Below, one piece after another: positions 17,767 to 26,254 of a stretch of DNA of 64,000 bases. The notes beneath the pieces are model-generated. The model was not told the DNA's origin, made no database searches, and worked only from the letters and a program-made list of their open reading frames with translations. This DNA is from CAVZGO01 sp963774935. GTDB taxonomy: Bacteria > Chloroflexota > Anaerolineae > Anaerolineales > UBA4823. Positions within the stretch are counted from its first letter, which is position 1; the number at the start of each line of letters is the position of its first letter. The position numbers were made by a program, and so were the translations under genes. The stretch covers positions 496,001-560,000 of the forward strand of contig CAVZGO010000003.1 in the NCBI GenBank assembly GCA_963774935.1, in the 5' to 3' direction.

Positions 17767-19653
17767 ATGAGCGGAATTTTTATCATCCACCACTTAGATC
17801 ACAGCCCCCTGCCCATTGCGGAGGCTGAGATACTCTTGGCCATCAATCCTGAATGGAGCCAGGACGGATATAAATTGTGGTCGTCTGATGACACAGCTGT
17901 GGCTTGCCAATATTTCTGGGTAGATCAGGCTGACCGGATGGATCCTCAACCTCTGGTTGATTCATCTCGTAGATGTGTCTTATCCGCTGACGCCCGGATT
18001 GATAACCACGACGAGCTTGCTACCCAATTGGGCTTAACCGCCGCAGACCTGCACCTGACATCGGATGCGCGCATGATATTGCTGTCGTACTTGAAATGGG
18101 GTCCGGCTTGTGTTGAATACCTGCGTGGCGATTTTGTATTCATCATTTTGGACATTGACGAACACTCCATTTTTATTGCACGCGATCCATTAGGGACACG
18201 CAGCCTGGCTTATTACCGTAATGATAAGCTATTCATCGCCGCTTCTGAAATAAACCAAATAATATCTCATCCTGAGGTCCCTGTGAAAATTAATGAAAAT
18301 CGTATTGCGGAATATCTTGTGAACGATTTTCACAACCAGGAGGATACCTATTATTCAAATATTCATTACCTTCCACCTGGTTCATGTTTACATCTAAAGC
18401 CGACCGGCTGTAAAACCTGGTCCTATTGGCAGATCGATCCAGAGCGGAGAATTCGTTATCGCAACGATGACCAATACGCAGAGCACTTCCTGGAGCTGCT
18501 TCAACAGGCTGTGAATGCACGCTTGCGATCAACCGGTACGATAGCTGTATCGATGAGCGGCGGATTAGACTCCTCCAGTGTTGCCGCTCTGACCAGCCAG
18601 TATTTCTCGAACTCCTCACCCACCCAGTCCCAGTTACCTGTATTTTCATACTCGTTTCAAGAATTCCCCAGTCTTGATGAGTTCCGCTACATCCAACCAA
18701 TGCAGCAGAAATTCAATTTACAATATCATCCAGTTAATTGCGATCAAACGTGGACATTGAATGGCTATCCAGGTTCATGGCCTGTTGATATTGGATATCC
18801 ACTGGGTGATGCCTATGCACTTCTTCCGGAAAATCTGGCAAAAACGGCAGGTCAGGCCGGTGTCCGGTTGTTGCTTTCGGGATATTATGGTGATGTATTA
18901 TTCGAAGGCGGGTGGTATTGGGCTTCCAGCCTGCTCCAGGGAATGCATCTGGGCACGCTCTTTCAGCAGATACGCCACTTCAAGTCTCGAGTGGTTTGGA
19001 AGCGGGATATATGGGACCACGGTATACGCCCTTTTATTCCAAATAGAATCCGCAGGATTTATCGAGCCGCCAGGCCGAGACCTGATGTGAAAATCGGATT
19101 TGCTGTCAATCCTGAGTTTCTGAAGAAATCCCCGATCTCTCGGCTGGAGCAAGATTCACAGGGACGAGCAATCTTTCCAGCTCCTGGCATGTCGTCACGT
19201 TTCCAGAGCCTGACTTTAAACCTGTTTTCGCAAGGTGCAGCAGCGACTCGGAAGCTTTACCTGCGAAATGGAATAGAGCTCGAGACGCCATATTGGGACC
19301 GCTCTTTAGTGGAGTTCGTCATGGCAGTGCCAGCAGACCAGCTTCACCGCCCTGAAAAGGATCGCTACCTGTTTCGAAATGCCATGAAGGGGATTCTCCC
19401 ATCAGAGGTAGTGAACCGGAGGGACAAAACCAACTTTTTCCCTCTGTTCGAAAAAGGGTTGCTCGAAAAAGAAGTGGAAACCGTGCGAAAAATCTTACAA
19501 CACCCCCAAATTTTGGAACGCCAATACATCAACGCGGATTGGCATGCTCGAACCCTGGCCGGTTTGCCAGGCACAATCGTGCAGGATCCACAAATCTGGT
19601 CCTGTATTTGCCTGGAAATCTGGCTGCAAGAAGCGATGAAGGTCGAGAGATGA
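17767..19653 (+). CDS. Lasso peptide cyclase, asparagine synthetase-like (C protein)
   Basis: 628 residues with asparagine synthetase B architecture: an N-terminal glutaminase-like half (about 1-200) and a C-terminal ATP-binding half with the PP-loop SMSGGLDSSSVAAL (about 260). The residue after Met is Ser instead of the catalytic Cys of glutamine-dependent enzymes, so it cannot use glutamine by that route. This is the known state of lasso cyclases (McjC/LarC type), which adenylate the Asp/Glu side chain and close the macrolactam. Position 48 bases after the precursor terminator supports the role. The next gene overlaps it by ATGA. Related amide-forming enzymes in other RiPP or antibiotic pathways are the alternative. 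Confidence 0.87.
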   Translation: MSGIFIIHHLDHSPLPIAEAEILLAINPEWSQDGYKLWSSDDTAVACQYFWVDQADRMDPQPLVDSSRRCVLSADARIDNHDELATQLGLTAADLHLTSDARMILLSYLKWGPACVEYLRGDFVFIILDIDEHSIFIARDPLGTRSLAYYRNDKLFIAASEINQIISHPEVPVKINENRIAEYLVNDFHNQEDTYYSNIHYLPPGSCLHLKPTGCKTWSYWQIDPERRIRYRNDDQYAEHFLELLQQAVNARLRSTGTIAVSMSGGLDSSSVAALTSQYFSNSSPTQSQLPVFSYSFQEFPSLDEFRYIQPMQQKFNLQYHPVNCDQTWTLNGYPGSWPVDIGYPLGDAYALLPENLAKTAGQAGVRLLLSGYYGDVLFEGGWYWASSLLQGMHLGTLFQQIRHFKSRVVWKRDIWDHGIRPFIPNRIRRIYRAARPRPDVKIGFAVNPEFLKKSPISRLEQDSQGRAIFPAPGMSSRFQSLTLNLFSQGAAATRKLYLRNGIELETPYWDRSLVEFVMAVPADQLHRPEKDRYLFRNAMKGILPSEVVNRRDKTNFFPLFEKGLLEKEVETVRKILQHPQILERQYINADWHARTLAGLPGTIVQDPQIWSCICLEIWLQEAMKVER

Positions 19654-20591
19654 TCCATTTTCACTCACTCGAAAATGGATTAAGTAACGACCGGGAACTT
19701 GCCTGTTACAGAATTGCGGGTAATACCATCGTTTCTGATTATAAATTTCCTGAGCTTGAGCCTTATCTTACAGAAAAACCTCAGGTTCCTGAAGATAGTG
19801 ATGGGACTTTACCCACAGAAAATTTTGGCGACTTCTCATCCGCCGAAATAATCTATCATGGTCCTGGCTGGATCGGGAATAAGAACCGAGAAGTTGTCCA
19901 TCAACAATCCGATTTGGCTAGTCTGATCACCATCTCAGGAATTGGTCAGTTTATGATTTCAAAAGGTGGCGAACATATCTGGCAGGTAGAACAGCCACCC
20001 GCATCGACCCCCGATTTACTTCTGGATGCTTTTTTAGGACCTGCATTGATCCTCGCCCTGGCTTTTCGTGGAGTGTGGTGTCTTCATGCGAGCGCGATAT
20101 TGATTGGTGAAAGAGCGGTAGCGTTTCTGGGTGAGTCCGGTCGAGGAAAATCCACTCTGGCGTGGTATCTTGGTAATTCTCCTGCCATGAATGGTCAGCA
20201 GATTGGGGACGATATCTTGCCTGTCGCCATCGCTGGTCAGCAAGTCGTCGCATACCCTCATTTTCCACAACGCAAGCTGAAAGCAGATGAACAGCCTGTA
20301 CATTTTGTAGGAGAGGAGGTCCAACTTGCCAGCACTTATATCCTGAGACAAGTCAACGAGCCATCAATTGAAGCTAAAATTAGTCCAATTAGCCCTCAGG
20401 CTGCCTCGCTGGCTTTTCTCAGGCATACCGTTGGAGCGCGGTTATTCGATCGGGTAATATTAGCTGAACACCTGAAATTCTGCACCCGTCTGGCTCAAGT
20501 CTGTTCGGCTCAGGGTTTAACCTACGCACATAATTTTCGATTAAAGCCAGTACAGGTCTTGTTATTGAAAGACTTCCAGACCCTTTTATAA
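19650..20591 (+). CDS. HPr kinase/phosphorylase-like protein of lasso locus
   Basis: 313 residues when started at ATG 19650, which overlaps the cyclase stop (ATGA); a longer in-frame extension to 19539 lies inside the cyclase gene and is less likely. Central Walker A is LGESGRGKSTLAW, preceded by WCLHASAILIGERAVAF and followed by GDDILPVAI, the layout of HPr-kinase-like proteins common in RiPP and lasso clusters. In characterised clusters such kinases can phosphorylate the precursor peptide, but many have no proven role. The C-terminus ends 6 bases into the convergent regulator gene. Kinase fold is seen; peptide substrate is inference. Confidence 0.85.
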   Translation: MIHFHSLENGLSNDRELACYRIAGNTIVSDYKFPELEPYLTEKPQVPEDSDGTLPTENFGDFSSAEIIYHGPGWIGNKNREVVHQQSDLASLITISGIGQFMISKGGEHIWQVEQPPASTPDLLLDAFLGPALILALAFRGVWCLHASAILIGERAVAFLGESGRGKSTLAWYLGNSPAMNGQQIGDDILPVAIAGQQVVAYPHFPQRKLKADEQPVHFVGEEVQLASTYILRQVNEPSIEAKISPISPQAASLAFLRHTVGARLFDRVILAEHLKFCTRLAQVCSAQGLTYAHNFRLKPVQVLLLKDFQTLL

Positions 20592-23500
20592 CCTTACATC
20601 CAGTTCGATTTTCTGTTCGGCTGCTTCAATTTCGGCAAGCAGAATCCTACGCTGACTGCCTTCAATGATCGCGCGCGCTTCATCCAACCTGAGCCGGGCT
20701 TCCTGAGCAGGCAACAGCGGCGCTAACCAGATCCGAATCTGGGCTGCCAAATGTTGAGTGCCGAGCGCATCGGCCAATCCCAATGCTTTCGAGAGCTGAT
20801 AAATGGCAACCTGATGCTCTCCTTTCTTCAAGGCGAGCAATCCCAAATTTGCATTTAACCCAGCCACTCGCTCCTCAACAGAAAGCCGTTCAGCAATTTC
20901 TAGACCTTGAGTGAACAATTTTTCAGCATCATCAAAGCGCTCATTATAAAGGGCAATTTCACCCAGGGTCGAGTACAGATAGGCTTGCAACCCAACAACG
21001 CCTCGCTCTTGTGCCAATTTGATTCCATTTTGAGCATACTCCAATGCATCACGATCACCAAGTAAATGCAGGTGGTATGCCAGGTTGTTATAAGCTAAGA
21101 TACGGCGTTCTATAGCCTGCTCTCCGTCTATTTTTTCCACCGATGCAAGCGCCTGGCGGTAATAGTTTATCGCCTCTGTAAGATCACCTTGTTGCGCTAG
21201 GATTGAGCCGTATTCGAATTGAATCTGGGATAATATTGCTGGATCATTACCGGGACGCTCTCGCCAATACCCTGCCGCATTGTTCAGATGTTTTTTAGCA
21301 CCCTCGAGGTCTGCACCTTCGATCGATAAAGCAGTCGCCCAGAGCAGCTCTGCCACCACAGCAGATTTAGGCTGATTTAAACCAAGCAATTCATTCGCTA
21401 ACTCAACAACCTCACCAAATCTTGCCTGTGGGAGCAGGGAATTTGCTAATTTTTGGATTAATTGGTGACAATATTCTTTCATTCCACCCGATCGTGCAAG
21501 CTCAAGTGCATTACGAAGAACTTCGGAGGATTTCGCGAAGTGACCAGTTTTGAAATGCGCTTCTCCTAAGCCAATGAGAATTGGTAAGCGCTGCTTGGTA
21601 GGTGTACCAGATAACGCGGACGTAAAATAATCAATCGCCTCAGTCCAGGCAGCTAACCTCGTTGCCTGTTGACCTGCCAAAAATGCAAATCGTGAAGCGC
21701 TCTCAGGATCATTGCCTTCAGAATAATGAAATGCCAAAAGACCGGCAACGCTTTCCAGGTTGTTCCGCTCAAGCTGCTCTAGTGCTTCAGCCACCTTATG
21801 ATGCAACACACGGTGGCGTAATTCTCCAACTAGCTGGTACGCTGCCTCCATTGTGAGGTTATGATCAAACGAAAATCGTTGGTCCTCAAGAGGAATAATC
21901 AAGTGTGCAGTTCGTAATTCGTCCAGTGCATCAATTACATCTTCATCAGACATCCCGCTTGCCTCAAGGACTAGCTTGTAATTGAATACCCGACCAATTG
22001 CAACAGCAACGTTGAGAACTCTGCTGGCATTTTCAGATAATCGCTCCAATCGTCCACGAATTACTTGATAGACACTCAGTGGTAATCCTGGTGCATGGGT
22101 AAACTCACTCGAGTGGAAATGTCCAGTAGCATCAAGAATCCCTTTCTTGCGCGCTTCCCTGACTTGTTCTACAAGGAAATATGGATTTCCTTCTGAATTA
22201 ATCCATAACCATTCTAACAAATCGTCCTGGAGATAAATTCCCCACTGGATCGCTAATTTACGAATCTCATCACGTGAGAGGCGGTTCAATTGAACTCGAG
22301 TCAGCCGGTTCTCCCGATGAAGGATTTGTACCAGAGATGCAAGCGCCGAACGAGGAAGAATTTCCCGGGTAGTTGCAACAAAACCAATTCTTTCATTAAA
22401 AGGCTGGCGCAGAAGAAAGCTAAGCAAAGGAAGTGTTGATGCATCAGCCCATTGTATATCATCAATCCAAAGCAACCACTGCTTGTGTTTAGCCAGTTCT
22501 CTCAGAAACTGGGAAATCCCTTCCCATAAGCGAGGTTCATTTGCAGACCATATTGATTGATCTGGAGGGTTCTCTAACAGTCCGGGCAACATCCGGTTAA
22601 CCTCAGCCAGCCAGACAGGTGGAAGATTTCGTTGAATTTCATAGCCAAGGATTGACCAATCGGTAAGTGATGCCAGACCTCGCAGTGCTCCTATCAATGG
22701 CTGATATGGGATATGCTGCTCAAGCTCATATGCCCGCCCTACCAATGGAAGGAAGGAAGATTGGTCAATGAATTCCTCGACCAGACGGGATTTACCAATC
22801 CCAGCTTCACCTTCGATCAAAATCAAATGCTGTTGATTGATACTCAGATTTAATAATCGCAACTCATCCTGACGACCCACAAAAGGTGATAGTTCAGACT
22901 TATCGTCAATTTGATTGAATTCTACCGGCTTACGATCTGCTTTGAATTTTGACCCTCGAATGGATAATCCTTTAGATCCAACCAAAGGCTGTTCCAACAG
23001 GATCGAGTCATACATTTTTCTGGTTTCCAACATCGGCGGTACGCCCATCTCGCGATCTAACAGCCGGCGTAAGTCATCATACCGTCGAATTGCCCCAGGC
23101 CGGTCACCAGCCAGATATTGAAGCCGCATTGCCTCTCGTTGGATATCCTCTTGTAGAGGATCGAAACTCAAAGATCGGTCCAAATATTCCAGCGCGCGAG
23201 AATAATTACCATGCTCTTCGTAATAATTGGCAAGCACAGTCAAACTACGCACGAACTTGTTTTGGTATTGCTGTCTTTCAACTACGAGCCAATCATCAAA
23301 TTCCTGGCTGTCAGGAAGATAAAAATCCGACAGGAATAACCCACTGTAAAGGTTAATTCCATCGGCAAGACTATTTATATTGCCAGGGTCCTTCAAATTC
23401 GCATCAAAAACGCGTGCATCAATCCATGTGTTTTCCGAAAGCGAGATTCGATCATCGCTGGATTGTATCCACTCACCAAGACTTCCTCTAAGTCCATGCA

Positions 23501-23696
23501 AGGTTGATCGGAGGACTTGTTGCGCCGATGCACGGATCAGATCAGGCCAAAAGAATGACAATAAGTGTTCTCGTGGAACAGGCTCCTGATTCGCTGCTAG
23601 ATAATACAGCAATGCCCTGGTTTTTCGACGGTTTATATTGACAGGAAGCCCATGAAGGATTACTTGGGGAAATCCGAACAAATGAATTTTTAGCAT
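20586..23696 (-). CDS. SARP-type transcriptional regulator with AAA ATPase and TPR domains
   Basis: 1036 residues. Starts with MLKIHLFGFPQVILHG, typical of OmpR-like winged-helix plus BTAD modules (about 1-250, with SAQQVLRSTLHGLRGSL and QLQREAMRLQYLAGDR-like BTAD helix signatures). Then an AAA/STAND ATPase module with Walker A EGEAGIGKSRLVEEF and WLLWIDDIQWADAS as Walker B region (about 300-600), and a long TPR-like helical C-terminus. Such proteins activate secondary-metabolite operons. It converges with and overlaps the lasso HPr-kinase gene by 6 bases, so control of that locus is possible but unproven. Start chosen at 23696 because TATACT sits exactly 6 bases upstream, a leaderless start, and the domain begins there; longer starts to 23747 lack a ribosome site. 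Confidence 0.9.
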   Translation of the reverse strand: MLKIHLFGFPQVILHGLPVNINRRKTRALLYYLAANQEPVPREHLLSFFWPDLIRASAQQVLRSTLHGLRGSLGEWIQSSDDRISLSENTWIDARVFDANLKDPGNINSLADGINLYSGLFLSDFYLPDSQEFDDWLVVERQQYQNKFVRSLTVLANYYEEHGNYSRALEYLDRSLSFDPLQEDIQREAMRLQYLAGDRPGAIRRYDDLRRLLDREMGVPPMLETRKMYDSILLEQPLVGSKGLSIRGSKFKADRKPVEFNQIDDKSELSPFVGRQDELRLLNLSINQQHLILIEGEAGIGKSRLVEEFIDQSSFLPLVGRAYELEQHIPYQPLIGALRGLASLTDWSILGYEIQRNLPPVWLAEVNRMLPGLLENPPDQSIWSANEPRLWEGISQFLRELAKHKQWLLWIDDIQWADASTLPLLSFLLRQPFNERIGFVATTREILPRSALASLVQILHRENRLTRVQLNRLSRDEIRKLAIQWGIYLQDDLLEWLWINSEGNPYFLVEQVREARKKGILDATGHFHSSEFTHAPGLPLSVYQVIRGRLERLSENASRVLNVAVAIGRVFNYKLVLEASGMSDEDVIDALDELRTAHLIIPLEDQRFSFDHNLTMEAAYQLVGELRHRVLHHKVAEALEQLERNNLESVAGLLAFHYSEGNDPESASRFAFLAGQQATRLAAWTEAIDYFTSALSGTPTKQRLPILIGLGEAHFKTGHFAKSSEVLRNALELARSGGMKEYCHQLIQKLANSLLPQARFGEVVELANELLGLNQPKSAVVAELLWATALSIEGADLEGAKKHLNNAAGYWRERPGNDPAILSQIQFEYGSILAQQGDLTEAINYYRQALASVEKIDGEQAIERRILAYNNLAYHLHLLGDRDALEYAQNGIKLAQERGVVGLQAYLYSTLGEIALYNERFDDAEKLFTQGLEIAERLSVEERVAGLNANLGLLALKKGEHQVAIYQLSKALGLADALGTQHLAAQIRIWLAPLLPAQEARLRLDEARAIIEGSQRRILLAEIEAAEQKIELDVRL

Positions 23697-23702
23697 GGAT
23701 TT

Positions 23703-23708
23703 AGTATA
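23703..23708 (-). promoter_or_regulatory. -10 box for leaderless SARP transcript
   Basis: TATACT, then AAATCC, then ATG 23696. A transcript starting 6-7 bases downstream would begin at the start codon. A TTGCTC hexamer 17 bases upstream is a weak -35. Confidence 0.5.
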
Positions 23709-23860
23709 CCGGAAGGTGCGCATTTGAGCAAACAGAATCGTGAACATCCAAATTGTTTACGCAAATGTTCACGCTAACGCATACTGATCTGTAACTCACA
23801 CCGCCTATAATAAAAATATCAGTAATAACCAATCAATAACAATTAAGGAGAAAATATCCC

Positions 23861-24406
23861 ATGTCTTGGAACATAGATTACGCTCACTCATCTATCAACT
23901 TCGCGGTCCGCCATATGATGATCTCAACGGTTCGGGGTCAGTTTGAAAAGTTCACCGGTACTTTTTCATTCGACGAAAATGATCCTACAAAGACGGAAGT
24001 TGATATTCTGATCGATGCAACCAGCATCAACACCAATGACGAGAAACGTGATGGACATTTGGTATCCCCAGATTTCTTTGACGTTGAGATGTATAAAACA
24101 ATTCATTTCGTGAGCCGAGCGGTTGAAGTAAAAGATGAAAACAATGCTCGTTTGATCGGTGATCTTACAATTCGAGACATCACCCGACCAGTTGTACTTG
24201 ATGTAGAATTTCTCGGCCAGGCGAAATCTCCCTGGGGAACCACGAGCTTTGGCTTTGCCGCAGACACGAAGATCAGCCGCAAAGATTGGAATTTGACCTG
24301 GAATGTGGCTCTTGAAACAGGTGGTATGCTGGTTGGTGATGAAATTAAGATTTCGATTGAGCTGGAACTTGTCAAAACTGCTGAACTAGAAGCAATGGCG
24401 GCTTGA
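23861..24406 (+). CDS. YceI family protein
   Basis: 181 residues with the lipocalin-like YceI fold that binds polyisoprenoid or other amphipathic lipids. Seen: WNIDYAHSSINFAVRHMMISTVRGQFEKFTG at the start, the conserved VDATSINTNDEKRDGHLVSPDFFDVE-like segment, ITRPVVLDVEFLG and FAADTKISRKDWNLTWN. No signal peptide, so apparently cytoplasmic, unlike Gram-negative YceI. AAGGAG lies 12 bases before ATG, and a strong terminator follows. Monocistronic. Confidence 0.94.
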   Translation: MSWNIDYAHSSINFAVRHMMISTVRGQFEKFTGTFSFDENDPTKTEVDILIDATSINTNDEKRDGHLVSPDFFDVEMYKTIHFVSRAVEVKDENNARLIGDLTIRDITRPVVLDVEFLGQAKSPWGTTSFGFAADTKISRKDWNLTWNVALETGGMLVGDEIKISIELELVKTAELEAMAA

Positions 24407-24492
24407 TCACAATCGCAAGTACCAATCTTCTACAGAAACGCTGTTGTAACTCAAACTGATCGTCCTTGCATAATTTAGGACGTTCGCAGGCA

Positions 24493-24530
24493 GGCTGGTG
24501 TAAATTATCTTACACCAGCCTTTTCTTTTT
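24493..24530 (+). terminator. Rho-independent terminator of the YceI gene
   Basis: Perfect 11-base arms 24493-24503 and 24510-24520, 6-base loop, followed by TTTTCTTTTT. Confidence 0.93.
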
Positions 24531-24604
24531 AATCAGGCTCTTTGTTATCACTTTTGGCTCCCCCGTTATAATAATTGATAATTGAACCGGAGGATCTCCA
24601 TAGA

Positions 24605-25432
24605 ATGCCTAATTCATCCTACTTTCGTCGACAGATTGCCCTCCCACAGGATCACGGTTCCTGGGTTTTTCTGCTCAGCCCTCTGCTGATTGGTTTATTT
24701 ACCGGAGGCCAGTTCTCAGCAGCATCCGCTGCACTGATTGTTGCAGCTCTGGCAGCTTTCCTGATCCGCCAGCCGTTGACGATTCTAATCAAGGTCTATA
24801 GCAAACGCCGTAGTGATCGTGATCGTCCCGTAGCTTTATTTTGGAGCGTGGTATATGCCAGCATCGGATTAATCGCCATGCTCGTTTTAATCTGGCTTGG
24901 TTATTCAGAAATCCTGATACTGGCAGTCCCGGGAATTCCGGTCTTCTCCTGGCATCTTTACCTGGTTAGCCGTAGACAAGAGCGCCGAAAAATCGGGGTA
25001 GAGGTCATCGCCTGTGGAGTCCTCTCACTGGCAGCGCCGGCTGCGTACTGGATAGGTAAAGAAGAAATCCTCAGGCTGGGTTGGTGGCTTTTTATACTCA
25101 CCTGGCTGCAATCCGCTGCTTCGATTGTTTACGCCTACCTTCGATTACAACAAAGAGAGTTAACCAGCATTCCTTCACTGAAGGATCGATTTCGGCTTGG
25201 ATTCCGGGCGATCCTTTACACCAGCTTCAACCTTATTCTTGTAATAAGCTTCTCGCTGCCTGGAATTCTTCCGGCAATGTTATTTATTCCATATTTGCTA
25301 CAATGGGGGGAATCTTTGTGGGGTATAACTCATCCTGCAATTGGCTGGAAGCCGACTCGAATTGGCATCCGACAGTTAATTGTTAGTACTTTATTTACCC
25401 TGTTTTTTATATTAGCCTGGAATTACTCGTGA
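24605..25432 (+). CDS. YwiC-like integral membrane protein
   Basis: 275 residues. The N-terminus RQIALPQDHGSWVFLLSPLLIG matches the YwiC-like family signature (PxEHGAW). At least seven hydrophobic segments follow, with a positively charged KVYSKRRSDRDRPV loop. The HG motif and acidic residues recall UbiA-type prenyltransferase folds, but the function of the family is not known. ATG 24605 is preferred, with GGAGG 11 bases upstream; a TTG start at 24575 lies before the ribosome site and is unlikely. A TATAAT box at 24567-24572 is the probable -10. Ends 120 bases before the glycine riboswitch. Confidence 0.8.
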   Translation: MPNSSYFRRQIALPQDHGSWVFLLSPLLIGLFTGGQFSAASAALIVAALAAFLIRQPLTILIKVYSKRRSDRDRPVALFWSVVYASIGLIAMLVLIWLGYSEILILAVPGIPVFSWHLYLVSRRQERRKIGVEVIACGVLSLAAPAAYWIGKEEILRLGWWLFILTWLQSAASIVYAYLRLQQRELTSIPSLKDRFRLGFRAILYTSFNLILVISFSLPGILPAMLFIPYLLQWGESLWGITHPAIGWKPTRIGIRQLIVSTLFTLFFILAWNYS

Positions 25433-25553
25433 ATTAAGATTACATTATTCACTTGACTTTTATTTTACGAGACAATAAAATGAGTTCGAGTATAAGTTGA
25501 TTTTCTTTCGACTGGTATCTCACAAGTCGAATGATTTCAACAATAAAATTTAA

Positions 25554-25760
25554 CGGGAAGCGAGGAGAGACCCGCATGAAACCCTCGGGCACCGAAGGGG
25601 CAAATCTGGACAGCCAGGAACCCAGATGAATCTCTCAGGTAGAAGGACTCATTTCCCGCAATCCTCTGGAAAGTCTTGCTGCAGCCCGAAAAAGGTTGCA
25701 CATAAGACACCGAAGGGGCAAGCGTCTTTATGGCGCGAATCTCTCAGGTCCAGGACAGAG
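25554..25760 (+). ncRNA. Tandem glycine riboswitch
   Basis: Two aptamers in a row before gcvH. Aptamer 1 (about 25554-25659) is closed by GGGAA/TTCCC and contains GGAGAGACC, CACCGAAGGGGCAA and TCTCTCAGGT. Aptamer 2 (about 25663-25760) is closed by CTCTG/CAGAG and repeats CACCGAAGGGGCAA, TCTCTCAGGT and GGACAGAG. These are the hallmark sequences of the gcvT-type glycine riboswitch. Glycine binding is expected to turn the cleavage genes on. Confidence 0.96.
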
Positions 25761-25794
25761 GCGCATGCAGTATTTGCGTGCGCCTGAAGCTTTT
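25760..25794 (+). terminator. Expression-platform terminator of the glycine riboswitch
   Basis: GGCGCATGCA (25760-25769) pairs with TGCGTGCGCC (25775-25784) with one wobble or mismatch, 5-base loop, then TGAAGCTTTT. The first arm begins at the last base of the closing stem of aptamer 2, so aptamer folding can compete with the terminator. Confidence 0.7.
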
Positions 25795-25834
25795 AAATCC
25801 AATATATTCAATGTTCCAACCAGGAGGCAGTACA

Positions 25835-26224
25835 ATGAATAATCCGATCGACTTGAAATATACGACGAATGATGAATGGATACGTGTCACAGGTGCATCC
25901 GGTGAGTGCGGAATCACTGATTATGCTCAGGAGCAGCTCTCAGATATCGTGTTTGTTGAGATCCTGGTTGCTGTAGGTGATGCGGTTAAGAAAGGTGATA
26001 GCATCGCGACGCTTGAAAGCGTTAAAGCTGCTGCAGATGTATATGCACCGGCAAGTGGAACGGTCACCGCAGTAAACGAAGGATTACCAGATGCTCCAGA
26101 AACTGTGAATAGTGATCCCTATGGCAGCGCCTGGATGGTAAAAATTACCCTGAGTGATCCTTCCGAGCTACCAGGATTGATGGATGCTGCCGGGTATGAA
26201 GCCTTCCTGGCAACAAAAGCCTAA
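25835..26224 (+). CDS. gcvH: Glycine cleavage system H protein
   Basis: 129 residues from ATG 25835, with AGGAGG 8 bases upstream; earlier in-frame starts lie inside the riboswitch. Carries the lipoyl domain: lipoylated Lys in ATLESVKAAADVYAPASG, preceded by GECGITDYAQEQLSDIVFVE and followed by VNSDPYGSAWMVKI. It shuttles the aminomethyl group from P protein to T protein. First gene of the riboswitch-controlled gcvH-gcvPA-gcvPB operon. Confidence 0.97.
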   Translation: MNNPIDLKYTTNDEWIRVTGASGECGITDYAQEQLSDIVFVEILVAVGDAVKKGDSIATLESVKAAADVYAPASGTVTAVNEGLPDAPETVNSDPYGSAWMVKITLSDPSELPGLMDAAGYEAFLATKA

Positions 26225-26254
26225 ATCCTTTTCATCTTCGTTAAAGGAGATAGC

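Noticed and set aside
19539..19649. Longer start for the HPr-kinase-like gene
   Set aside because: Lies inside the cyclase gene; ATG 19650 gives the usual ATGA overlap and the proper domain start.
20034..20351. Minus-strand 105-codon frames inside the HPr-kinase-like gene
   Set aside because: Shadow of a well-supported gene on the other strand.
25730..25834. Longer start for gcvH
   Set aside because: It lies in the riboswitch; AGGAGG precedes ATG 25835.
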